Notes under the pieces: generated by a model
The model's database searches: none
What the model was told of the DNA's origin: nothing
The model's input: the letters and a program-made list of their open reading frames with translations, nothing else
Translations under genes and position numbers: made by a program
NCBI GenBank assembly: GCA_904399395.1
Contig: CAJFPJ010000069.1
Span: 1-64,000, forward strand
Direction: 5' to 3'
DNA length: 64,000 nucleotides
Source: an uncultured Clostridia bacterium
GTDB taxonomy: Bacteria > Bacillota > Clostridia > Oscillospirales > Acutalibacteraceae
In this document: piece after piece, positions 53,284 through 61,407 of the stretch
Position numbering within the stretch: the stretch's first letter is position 1
How the letters are laid out: each line of letters begins with the position of its first letter

Positions 53284-54230
53284 CTGCCCTGACCGCTGTG
53301 AAAAGAAAGCCCGGTTTTTTCGGGAAAATTGCCAAACACAAACTGCTGTTTCTCATGCTTCTTCCCGCACTTCTCTATTTTCTGGTTTTTCGCTATGGCT
53401 CCATGCTGGGGCTTCTCATCGCCTTTCAGGATTACAGGCCGGTAATGGGCCAGGGGTTTTACGAAACGATTTTCACCGGGGAATGGGTGGGCTTCAAACA
53501 CTTTTCTTTTTTCTTCACAAGCCCCAATGGCCTTCAGGTTTTGTTAAACACAGTTCTCATCAGTCTCTATAAAATGATCTTTGGTTTTCCCTCGGCCGTA
53601 ATTCTGGCTTTGCTGCTCAACGAGGTGCGCAATCAGCGTTTCAAAAAAGCCGTGCAGACGATCAGTTATCTTCCCCATTTTATGTCTTGGGTTATTCTGG
53701 CAGGTATTCTCAGGGTCATTCTCTCGCCGGATTACGGTGTTTTGATTCCTGTTTTTGACTTTTTCGGTATGGAACATATCAATCTTCTGGGCGATACGCG
53801 TTATTTCCGGGGACTCTTGGTGGTTTCGGAAATCTGGCAGAACGTGGGTTGGGATTCCGTCATCTATCTGGCTGCTTTAAGCTCCCTGGATATTACACAG
53901 TATGAAGCCGCCCGAATAGACGGAGCCAGCCGGCTTCAGCAGATCCGATATATCACCCTTCCCGGCATTGCAGGCACCATTACCATTATGTTTATCCTCC
54001 GCACCGGGCAGATCCTGAACGCAGGGTTCGACCAGGTGTTCAATCTCATCAATGCGGCTGTTTACAGCGTGGGCGATATCATCGACACCTTTGTATATCG
54101 TATCGGCCTCCAGGAAGCTCAATACAGTTATACAGCCGCCATCGGCTTCTTTAAATCCCTGGTGGGATTTGTCATGGTCCTGGGAACAAACACCATTGCC
54201 AAAAAGATGGGGCATGAAAGCGTATTATAG
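53280..54230 (+). CDS. ABC sugar transporter permease, LplB/UgpA type
   Basis: 316 residues, six membrane helices, binding-protein-dependent permease. The EAA loop is EAARIDGASRLQQIRYITLPGI at about 204-226. N-terminal LMLLPALLYFLVFRYGSMLGLLIAFQDY is typical of LplB/YteP permeases, importers of oligosaccharides and uronides. AGGAGG precedes the ATG, which overlaps the regulator stop by four bases. No ATPase gene is in the operon; a shared MsmK-like ATPase elsewhere is expected. Confidence 0.94.
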   Translation: MTALTAVKRKPGFFGKIAKHKLLFLMLLPALLYFLVFRYGSMLGLLIAFQDYRPVMGQGFYETIFTGEWVGFKHFSFFFTSPNGLQVLLNTVLISLYKMIFGFPSAVILALLLNEVRNQRFKKAVQTISYLPHFMSWVILAGILRVILSPDYGVLIPVFDFFGMEHINLLGDTRYFRGLLVVSEIWQNVGWDSVIYLAALSSLDITQYEAARIDGASRLQQIRYITLPGIAGTITIMFILRTGQILNAGFDQVFNLINAAVYSVGDIIDTFVYRIGLQEAQYSYTAAIGFFKSLVGFVMVLGTNTIAKKMGHESVL

Positions 54231-54243
54231 GGGGCGGTATAGT

Positions 54244-55116
54244 ATGAAAATCAAAAGGACAAAATCAGAGTTCATCTTTGACACGGTTAACGGCATTCTG
54301 TTAGTGCTTCTCTGCATTGTGATGCTGTATCCCTTTATCCATGTGACGGCTGTGGCCTTCAGCACCCAGGCGGAAGCTATCCGGCCCGGCCTGCATCTCT
54401 ACCCCAGAGAGGTGGATTTCAGCGCCCTGGAGCAGGTGCTTAGCGCCCCTGAAATCTGGCAGGCCTACGGAAACACCATATTCCGCACAGTAGTAGGCAC
54501 CATTCTATCTGTAGTCTGCACAGGAATGGGAGCATATGCCATATCAAAGCCTTATCTTCCCTTCAAAAAGGGCATTATGATGTTCGTTCTGTTCGCTATG
54601 TTCTTTTCCGGCGGCATGATTCCGGATTATCTGCTTATCCGCAGCCTGAACCTTATGAACAGCATGTGGTCCATGATCCTTCCATCCCTCGTATGGGGAT
54701 TCAATATGATCGTCATGCGGAATTTTTTCGAAGGAATCCCCGCAAGCCTAGAGGAATCCGCCCTTTTGGACGGCGCAAACGATTTCGTTGTTTTCACAAG
54801 GATCTACGCTCCCCTTTCAAAGCCCGCCATCGCCACTGTGGGCATGTGGATGGCTGTCCACCATTGGAATTCCTATATGGACAACCTCCTCTATGTAACA
54901 GACAACAGTAAATACGTCCTTCAGCGGATGATCCGAAATCTGATTATCGACGCCCAGTCCAGCTATATGGAGTCCATGTCCAGCAGCGCATCCCTTTCAC
55001 CGGAATCCATGAAGGCGGCCACCATATTGGTTTCCGTTCTTCCCATCATCTTTGTCTACCCGTTCGCGCAAAAATATTTTATGAAAGGAGTCATGATAGG
55101 AGCGGTAAAAGGATAA
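54244..55116 (+). CDS. ABC sugar transporter permease, LplC/UgpE type
   Basis: 290 residues, six membrane helices. EAA loop EESALLDGANDFVVFTRIYAPLSKPAIA. Opening DTVNGILLVLLCIVMLYPFIHVTAVAFS is standard for LplC/YtcP. Start at 54244, 13 bases after the previous stop; the ribosome binding site is GGGGGCGG, moderate. Pairs with the preceding permease. Confidence 0.94.
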   Translation: MKIKRTKSEFIFDTVNGILLVLLCIVMLYPFIHVTAVAFSTQAEAIRPGLHLYPREVDFSALEQVLSAPEIWQAYGNTIFRTVVGTILSVVCTGMGAYAISKPYLPFKKGIMMFVLFAMFFSGGMIPDYLLIRSLNLMNSMWSMILPSLVWGFNMIVMRNFFEGIPASLEESALLDGANDFVVFTRIYAPLSKPAIATVGMWMAVHHWNSYMDNLLYVTDNSKYVLQRMIRNLIIDAQSSYMESMSSSASLSPESMKAATILVSVLPIIFVYPFAQKYFMKGVMIGAVKG

Positions 55117-55232
55117 GCAACCCTGTTTCAGCATTTCTGTACTTGTGCACTTCTGCGCTTTTACATGTCCGCATTTCTACAATTCACCATTATTTTGCTG
55201 AACACACTATGAAGCAAAAAGGAGGATGTCCC

Positions 55233-56894
55233 ATGAAAAGTACGAAAACCACAAAAAGTACAAAAAGCGCCAAATACCCCAAAAACAGGAAAAGACGGCT
55301 ATGCCCGGTGCTGGCTCTGATTGCAGCCCTCTCCATGCTGCTGGCCTGCAGCAGCCAGCCGGGCCAAACAAGTGGAGGAGAAAGCACCCAGGGCTCCCAG
55401 AGCGGGCAGCAGGGCTCAAGTTCTTCCGTTACAGAAGAAACGGTGCATATTTCCTATATGTGCACCCTGGATCTTGCGCTGCAGGATTCCTATGTGACGC
55501 AGAAGCTGCCTGAGCTTCTGAAAAAATACGGATACAATGTGGAGCTGGAAATGCGCTCTCTCGGCACCCACGACCCCGCGGAATGGGATCAGAAATTCCA
55601 GCTGGCCGTCACCTCGGGAGAGGCCCCGCCGGATATCATCCAGTTGGGAGCGCTCAACACCATTGCCCTGAACGCAGGCTGGTTCGCCCCTATATCAGAG
55701 GATCTGGTAAAGGAAAGCATGCCGAAATACTATGAGCAGGTTCAGAAAATCTATGAGCCCATGTGGGCATGGGGCAAGGATCCGAAGGACGGCACCCTCT
55801 ATGGCATCCCCTCCTTCAATATGTATGGTCCCACACGCCACACTCTGGCCTACAGGGGAGATTGGCTGGAACAGTTCGACATGGAGCCCCCTACTACCAT
55901 TGAGGAATTTGAGGTCTGGCTGCAGAAATGCAGGACAGAGGATCCCAACGGGAACGGTCAGGCAGACGAATACGGCTATACCTCCCAGGATGCAGACGGA
56001 TATCTGGCCGAGGTATTCGGAGCCTACGGCATCATGCCCGGCCAATGGATGCTGCGGGACGACAAAATCGTATATGGCAGCATCCAGCCGGAGGCGAAAG
56101 ATGCGCTGCTCCTGCTGAAAAAGTGGTATGACAACGACTGGATCCCAAAGGGCATAATGACTACCGCCAAACGAGACAACGACTTTTACGCCGGCATTGT
56201 GGGAACCATGGGGCAAGCGGGCGGCTACGCCCCAGCTATCGTGCCCAGCGGCTCTTATACAGCGGCCCTTCAGGCGCAGAACCCCGGAGCATACATCGTT
56301 GGGGCTCCCTCCTTCAAGGGGCCGGAGGGCCATTACGGAACCTATGAATGGGGCCCAAAGAAATATGTGTTGACATTCGGTTCTCATCTGGATGAGGAAA
56401 AAATCCGCTATATCATGGGTATGTTTGAAACTATCGCTTCTGAAAAAGAGCTGTTTGAGCTCACCATGCTGGGTGAACGGGGCGTCCACTGGGATTTTGC
56501 CGACCCGGAGGCGGAAAGCGGCGCCACCGTATTTCTGGAGCCATATACGGACTTCACGAAAAAGCTCAATGAGGTGGGAGTCCGCGAGCTGAGCGAAAGC
56601 GCATGGTGCCCCGTATGGATCGAAGAGGTATACACAAACTACATGGATCCGCTGGCCATCGAATACGCAAACCAGAACGAAGGGTATTTCGATCCCCTCT
56701 TGGGTATCACCCTGAATTCGGATCCCCTCTATAAGGAAAACCTCAACAACTATGTGAAGGAATTCTATCTGGGGGTTATAACCGGAAAAAACAGCATCGA
56801 TGAATTCGACAGCTTTGTGGAAAAATGGTACAGCGACGGCGGTGAAATTCTGACCCAGGAAGCCAATCAGCTCTATGACACCATGTTCCGCTAG
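55233..56894 (+). CDS. Extracellular solute-binding lipoprotein of the LplA/YtcQ type
   Basis: 553 residues. The signal peptide is Lys-rich (MKSTKTTKSTKSAKYPKNRK) followed by a hydrophobic core and a lipobox LSMLLAC with C39 as the lipidated Cys. A Ser/Gly/Gln-rich spacer precedes the binding fold (GEAPPDIIQLG, DPKDGTLYGIPSFN, DEYGYTSQDADG). Large size is typical of binding proteins for oligosaccharides in Clostridia. ATG at 55233 follows AGGAGG. Cargo is unknown but should match the GH30-like protein and GntR/FCD regulator. Confidence 0.92.
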   Translation: MKSTKTTKSTKSAKYPKNRKRRLCPVLALIAALSMLLACSSQPGQTSGGESTQGSQSGQQGSSSSVTEETVHISYMCTLDLALQDSYVTQKLPELLKKYGYNVELEMRSLGTHDPAEWDQKFQLAVTSGEAPPDIIQLGALNTIALNAGWFAPISEDLVKESMPKYYEQVQKIYEPMWAWGKDPKDGTLYGIPSFNMYGPTRHTLAYRGDWLEQFDMEPPTTIEEFEVWLQKCRTEDPNGNGQADEYGYTSQDADGYLAEVFGAYGIMPGQWMLRDDKIVYGSIQPEAKDALLLLKKWYDNDWIPKGIMTTAKRDNDFYAGIVGTMGQAGGYAPAIVPSGSYTAALQAQNPGAYIVGAPSFKGPEGHYGTYEWGPKKYVLTFGSHLDEEKIRYIMGMFETIASEKELFELTMLGERGVHWDFADPEAESGATVFLEPYTDFTKKLNEVGVRELSESAWCPVWIEEVYTNYMDPLAIEYANQNEGYFDPLLGITLNSDPLYKENLNNYVKEFYLGVITGKNSIDEFDSFVEKWYSDGGEILTQEANQLYDTMFR

Positions 56895-56906
56895 AAAGGA
56901 GTTCCC

Positions 56907-57665
56907 ATGATCATTGATGCAGACACCCACATCTCCCCCATCCGGGGGCCTCTCACCATCCCTGCGGAGGAGCTGATCTGCCACATGGACCGCAGCGGCG
57001 TCAACAAGGCCGTCTGTTGGCTGCAGCCCCCCTATATGCGTTTGATCGATGATTCCCTGCAATATCTGTATCAGTCCGTAAAAAAATATCCGGATCGGCT
57101 GCTGGGCTTTGGTTGGGTGGATCCCCACCTGGGCCTTCAAAAGGGAAGAGATACGATTCGCCGTTGTGTGGAGGAATACGGTTTTTACGGCGTCAAGCTC
57201 AACGGGGCCCAAAACAGCTTCTATATCGATGATGAAAGCATATCCCTGCCCCTGGCGGAAGAAGTCGCAAAAACGGGGAAGCTGCTAGCCTTCCACATTG
57301 GGGCGGACGAATACGATTTCACCCATCCCTACCGGGCCATGAAGGTGGCGAAACGGTTCCCCGAAACCACCATCCTGCTGGTGCATATGGGAGGCTCCGG
57401 TATCCCCGATCTTTCAAAAGCCTGCATAGAGGTTGCGAAGGAATGCCCCAATGTTCACTTGGTGGGAAGCAATATCGGCTGGAAAAAGGTAATTTCCGCC
57501 ATTCGGGAGCTTGGGGCAGAGCGCGTCAGTTTCGGAAGCGATCTTCCATTTTCCGACATGCACGCCGACTTGGAAGCGTATAAGGCTTTTCTATCCGACT
57601 ATTTTACACAGAAAGAAAAGGAGTTCGTTTTGGGAAAAAATATAGAGCGGGTATTCCGGCTCTGA
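56907..57665 (+). CDS. Amidohydrolase_2-type TIM-barrel protein
   Basis: 252 residues. Opening IIDADTHISPIRGPLTIP has the metal-binding D-x-D/H-x-H form (DADTH) of the ACMSD/amidohydrolase 2 family; later LLAFHIGADE and VHMGGSG provide further His, and SFGSDLPF supplies the catalytic Asp at the end of strand 8. All key residues seem kept. Enzymes of this group hydrolyse or decarboxylate ring carboxylates and lactones; a sugar lactone or uronate derivative fits the operon, but is inference. Twelve bases after the binding-protein gene, with AAAGGAG. Confidence 0.87.
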   Translation: MIIDADTHISPIRGPLTIPAEELICHMDRSGVNKAVCWLQPPYMRLIDDSLQYLYQSVKKYPDRLLGFGWVDPHLGLQKGRDTIRRCVEEYGFYGVKLNGAQNSFYIDDESISLPLAEEVAKTGKLLAFHIGADEYDFTHPYRAMKVAKRFPETTILLVHMGGSGIPDLSKACIEVAKECPNVHLVGSNIGWKKVISAIRELGAERVSFGSDLPFSDMHADLEAYKAFLSDYFTQKEKEFVLGKNIERVFRL

Positions 57666-57688
57666 CAAAAGGAGGCAACGCTACTACA

Positions 57689-59113
57689 ATGCTTGTACAT
57701 ATGAAGGTGGATTTTTCTAAAAAGGTTATCGACTGGGACGGCTTCGGCTTTAACTATGTGGAAACCGCTCAAACGACCGATTATCGCAAGGATCCCCAGG
57801 ATTACGGCGGCTTCAGCATTCTGCCGGAGGAAAAACGCGGGGAGATTTTAGAGCTTGTCTTCGGCGATAACGGCCTGAAGCCCAACACAATCAAAATGTT
57901 TCTCGACCCCTTCCATCAGGAGGCAGACCATTGCAACCAGCCGGGCTTGGGGAATATATCCCAGAAAAACTACGACCATCAGAAAGCCACGGCATGGATG
58001 CGGTATTTTGTGAAGGAGGGATACCGGATTTCCCGTGAAAAGGGAAGGCCGTATCAGATCCTCACCACCTTGTATGGTCCCCCGCCGTTCATGACAAAGC
58101 AGCGTTTCATGCGGGGAAGGGATCTGGATCCGGAGTACAGAGAGGAGCTTGCAAAATATATCACCTCCTGGATCCTCTACCTGCGGGATGCAGAAGGCCT
58201 TCCTGTGAAATACGCCTCTATCCACAACGAAGGGGAGGATTACAACCGATGGCCGGAAAACGGCGAAAGCGGAAACATCGGGACAGGCCACGACTACAAT
58301 CTCTATTGGACACCCGAGGCAGTAGCAGAATTCCTGCCCCTTCTGAAAAAAGTCCTGGAAGAAAACGGATGCGGAGAGATCGGGGTTACACCCGGGGAAA
58401 CCTCCAACTGGACCCGGTTCTCTCACTGGGGTTATGCAAATGAGATCGCCAATCGTCCTGAATCCCTCAAAGCCATAGGTCTCATAACCTCCCATGGCTT
58501 CAGCGGTGGCCTCATGGCGCAACCCGGCTACGGAGACCACAGGAGCGCCGGCGCAGATTGTATCCGGGAAAGGCGGCCCGATCTCCACAGCTGGGTCACC
58601 TCCACCAGCTGGAGCAGAATGGACGCGGAATTCGTATATCAGCTGTATGAAAATATCTACTGCGCAAAAAACAATTCCATCATCCCCTGGGCGGGAATCC
58701 AGAGGCCCAGCAAATGGGTAGGCGGCGACCCCAACCCCGGGAATGCCATTCAGGTGAATGAGGATGGTTCCTTCACCATTCGAGACGGCTACTATTATTA
58801 CAAACAGGTGTGCCCTGTGGGGCAGGCTGGCATGTATGCAGCTCAGACTTACAGCACGGATACCACCTGCTGCGTGATGGCGTTTGCGCAGAATCACACC
58901 GATTCGCCCAATGCCTTCATTGTGGTCAACACGTCCTCCGAGGAGGCCCGGTGCAACCTTTCCCTGTTTTCCTGTGGAGATCGTTTTGAAGTGAGCCGCA
59001 CCTCTCCCGCAGAGCATTGTGCCCCTCTTCCAGCTGTTTTTCCAAAAAACGGAGAGCTTTTCTATCTTGCCCCACCTAACTCCGTCACCACTTTTGTGGA
59101 AAAAAACGCCTGA
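57689..59113 (+). CDS. GH30-like clan A glycosidase, nucleophile Glu not evident
   Basis: 474 residues, TIM barrel plus C-terminal beta-sandwich, related to O-glycosyl hydrolases of GH30 (DGFGFNYVETAQ, LTTLYGPPPFMTKQ, SIHNEGEDYN). The acid/base Glu is E181 in HNEGE. The strand-7 position that should bear the nucleophile reads W-V-T-S305-T-S-W, with Ser where Glu is expected. Either the nucleophile is elsewhere (for example in an unusual loop) or the protein is not a classical hydrolase. No signal peptide. AAAGGAGG is 13 bases before the ATG. Last gene of the GntR/ABC operon, before the terminator at 59156. Confidence 0.8.
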   Translation: MLVHMKVDFSKKVIDWDGFGFNYVETAQTTDYRKDPQDYGGFSILPEEKRGEILELVFGDNGLKPNTIKMFLDPFHQEADHCNQPGLGNISQKNYDHQKATAWMRYFVKEGYRISREKGRPYQILTTLYGPPPFMTKQRFMRGRDLDPEYREELAKYITSWILYLRDAEGLPVKYASIHNEGEDYNRWPENGESGNIGTGHDYNLYWTPEAVAEFLPLLKKVLEENGCGEIGVTPGETSNWTRFSHWGYANEIANRPESLKAIGLITSHGFSGGLMAQPGYGDHRSAGADCIRERRPDLHSWVTSTSWSRMDAEFVYQLYENIYCAKNNSIIPWAGIQRPSKWVGGDPNPGNAIQVNEDGSFTIRDGYYYYKQVCPVGQAGMYAAQTYSTDTTCCVMAFAQNHTDSPNAFIVVNTSSEEARCNLSLFSCGDRFEVSRTSPAEHCAPLPAVFPKNGELFYLAPPNSVTTFVEKNA

Positions 59114-59155
59114 CCACTTAAAGAGCATCCTGCCCTGCATGCAAAATGCCCCCGC

Positions 59156-59182
59156 TCCGGTCTCGGACCGGAGCGGGGGCAT
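59156..59182. terminator. Bidirectional terminator after the GH30-like gene
   Basis: ATGCCCCCGCTCCGGTC pairs with GACCGGAGCGGGGGCAT over TCG, with a weak T-run on plus and TTTT on minus. Serves the ABC operon and the convergent LAPF-repeat gene. Confidence 0.85.
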
Positions 59183-59196
59183 CCTTATTAATTTGC

Positions 59197-60552
59197 TCAG
59201 AGAAGGAATGGGAGAACTCCTGCTGCCTCCGTTACATCTCCATCTGCTTCCACAGCTTTCTTCGCCAGATTCCGCAGGATCTCACGGTCTATAAAGGGAG
59301 CGAGCCCGCAGAGCTGCCCAAGTCCCACTTTTTCTGAAAGCTTTTCCGCAGCCCTGGAAAGGCTTTCCCTCCCCACAAAAGGGGCCAGAGCTACCAAATC
59401 CTCCAGACAAGGCTTTTCTTTTTCCACCGCTTCTGAAAAAAGGGCGTCCAGCGTTTCCCGGTCTGCGAAAGGCGCAAGCCCACAGAGATCCTGAAGGGAA
59501 ATGTTTCCCGAAAGCCGCCTCAGCGCAGCGGAAATTTCCTCTCTCCCCACAAAGGGAGTAAGGGCACAAAGAGCTTCAGCAGAAACATCTTCTCGTTCCG
59601 CTGCCTTCCGAAAAAGCTCTTTCAGAACTTCCCTGTCGATGAAAGGCGCAAGACCGGAAAGCTCCTCAAATCCGGCAGTATCCGATATACGGCGGGCCGC
59701 TTCAGAAAGCAGGTGCCGTTCCGTAAAGGGGGCCAGAGCGCAGAGCTCCTCCATGGAAAAATCCTCTTTTTCCATGATTCTGGAAAACATCCGGCTCACC
59801 GCTTCTCTTCCGGCAAAGGGTGCAAGGCCGCAGAGCTGTTCCAGGTTGCAAGCCTCCTCTGCCTTTTCCAACAGAGCGGCCACCGTATCCCGGCTGAGAA
59901 AGGGTGCAAGGCTGCACAGATCTTCACAGGAAATGCCTTCACCGGCAGCTTCCACAACCAAGGAATCCAGAAACTCTCCTCGGAGAAAAGGGGCAAGGGC
60001 CTCTATATCCCGCAAATCCGTCCCCTTGTCTTTTACATATCTCTTTCTCCCGGTCTTCTCTCTTTCCTGCTGATCTCCGGGTTTTTCAAAAAGGGCCTCT
60101 TCTTTTTCAATAGAGCCCGCCGTTCTTTCAAAGCGGGTTTCCTCCCTCTCTGCAGTGTCAGCCGTCTTCTCCCATGCCATCTCCCTGGCCTCCCACGCGG
60201 CCTTTGCGAGCTTTTCCGCCTGCTCAGGCTTCAGGGCCGGAGCGATCTCCGCCACATCCTTGAGATGTATCTCCTCTTCCTTCACAAAGGCGGACGGATC
60301 CTCGTCATGTAACATATGCTTCACCAGGTTTGTCCTGCGGATATCTTCCTTTCCCAAAAGCTCGTCTATGGATATTCCCAGAATTTCAGAAAGATCCCCC
60401 AGCTTGGAAATATCCGGCATGGAATTTCCCCGCTCCCAATTGCTCACGGCCTGGTAGCTGACTCCCATTCGATCTGCAAGTTCCATCTGGGTCATATTCT
60501 TTTCTTTGCGCAGCTGCGCCACGCGCCTCCCGATCATAACAGTATCAAACAT
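59197..60552 (-). CDS. XRE-type HTH protein with alternating LAPF repeats
   Basis: 451 residues. An HTH_3 domain at about 5-60 (IGRRVAQLRKEKNMTQMELADRMGVSYQAVSNWERG, then SIDELLG). After a charged, helical linker, nine repeats of a form [C/A/G]-L-[A/T]-P-F-x-x-R-[E/D] follow from about 185 to the C-terminus, with a shortened tenth (GVLPFLL). Two types alternate: a 31-residue type with LAPFxDRExLxxLF and a 27-28-residue type with LAPFVGRExxSxAARRLS. Each looks like a two-helix unit, so the tail probably forms a superhelical binding surface. No effector domain is recognised. The GTG at 60561 is also in frame, but the ATG at 60552 fits the AAGGTG site better. Confidence 0.85.
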   Translation of the reverse strand: MFDTVMIGRRVAQLRKEKNMTQMELADRMGVSYQAVSNWERGNSMPDISKLGDLSEILGISIDELLGKEDIRRTNLVKHMLHDEDPSAFVKEEEIHLKDVAEIAPALKPEQAEKLAKAAWEAREMAWEKTADTAEREETRFERTAGSIEKEEALFEKPGDQQEREKTGRKRYVKDKGTDLRDIEALAPFLRGEFLDSLVVEAAGEGISCEDLCSLAPFLSRDTVAALLEKAEEACNLEQLCGLAPFAGREAVSRMFSRIMEKEDFSMEELCALAPFTERHLLSEAARRISDTAGFEELSGLAPFIDREVLKELFRKAAEREDVSAEALCALTPFVGREEISAALRRLSGNISLQDLCGLAPFADRETLDALFSEAVEKEKPCLEDLVALAPFVGRESLSRAAEKLSEKVGLGQLCGLAPFIDREILRNLAKKAVEADGDVTEAAGVLPFLL

Positions 60553-60809
60553 TTCTTTCACCTTTCCCTTTTACTGCTCCACTCCCTTTTCTCACAAAAG
60601 AAGGGATTATCTGCCATGCCCGGTCTCATGATACCGGGCAGCACTCCAGCCGGCCTATTTTTAGTGTAACAGAAAAATCAAAAAAATCCATAAAGTGATG
60701 CTTGAATACAAAAATCATATCTCTTTCATAGATTTTCAAGCAGTAGTTGTATTCCTTTATCTTCAACCTTTTCTACTCTTCGGGCGATGGGTATCCGGTG
60801 ATCATGAAA

Positions 60810-60851
60810 GCAGAAAAACGCTCCTGCAATGGTGCAGGGGCGTTTCTCTGC
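60810..60851 (-). terminator. Terminator after the small HTH gene
   Basis: GCAGAAAAACGCTCCTGCA pairs with TGCAGGGGCGTTTCTCTGC around ATGG. On the minus strand it carries TTTTT. The rest of the 350-base gap to the LAPF gene holds a small stem (TGCCCGGT/ACCGGGCA near 60617-60641) and presumably that gene's promoter. Confidence 0.7.
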
Positions 60852-60904
60852 TTGCTACAATGGGAAAGGAAGCCTGGTACTGCCGGAAACCGCGCCTGTC
60901 TTCC

Positions 60905-61138
60905 CTACTTTTTCAAAGAACGGGGATAAGGCCTTGGATCGTCCGTTAACCCAGCTAAATAATCCATGCTTGTTTCCAGAGCTACAGCAATACTTTTGCA
61001 TTGTTCAAAGGTGTAGTATCGGATTCCTCTCTCCAGCTTGGAATAATCGCTTTGGTCGATACCGGTTAAAGTCTGCATCTTGATTTGTGTAAACCGCTTC
61101 GCCAAACGCAATTCCTTCAGCCTGTTGTTCATTTTCAT
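60905..61138 (-). CDS. Small XRE-type HTH repressor
   Basis: About 77 residues, almost all HTH: RLKELRLAKRFTQIKMQTLTGIDQSDYSKLERGIRYYTFEQCKSIAVAL, with DYLAGLTD at the end, as in SinR/phage-type repressors. Start is uncertain between 61144 (GTG), 61138 and 61132 (ATG); no strong ribosome binding site. Likely binds the inverted repeat upstream at 61247-61274. Confidence 0.8.
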   Translation of the reverse strand: MKMNNRLKELRLAKRFTQIKMQTLTGIDQSDYSKLERGIRYYTFEQCKSIAVALETSMDYLAGLTDDPRPYPRSLKK

Positions 61139-61246
61139 CACCACTAAAATTATGGCAAACCGACCTACAAAAATTAGGGTGAATTTGACCTTTAATTTCC
61201 ATATTTAGGAAAAAAGTGAAGTTTTAAACGCAAAAAGAACTATATT

Positions 61247-61274
61247 TAGTCTACCATAGGATTCTTATAGACTA
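61247..61274. promoter_or_regulatory. Inverted repeat TAGTCTA / TAGACTA near divergent promoters
   Basis: TAGTCTA at 61247-61253 and TAGACTA at 61268-61274 flank 14 bases. On the plus strand TATAAT at 61273-61278 overlaps it, followed by AAAGGAG near 61297 and an 11-codon open frame beginning with TTG. It may be the operator of the small HTH protein. Confidence 0.4.
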
Positions 61275-61366
61275 TAATATCAAAAGCAGTAGAAAGGAGA
61301 AACCATATTTGCCAGCTTCGATTTTACTATTCTCTCATCCATGAGTCTCTATGCAAGACAACATAT

Positions 61367-61402
61367 AAAAAAGTGCCCGGAAGCATAGCTTCCGAGCATT
61401 TT
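61367..61402. terminator. Terminator after degV-type gene
   Basis: TGCTCGGAAGC pairs with GCTTCCGGGCA over TAT on the minus strand, followed by CTTTTTT. Confidence 0.85.
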
Positions 61403-61407
61403 CTGTG

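Noticed and set aside
57848-59182. 444-codon minus-strand frame opposite the GH30-like gene
   Set aside because: Shadow frame; it runs over the terminator at 59156 and has no family resemblance.
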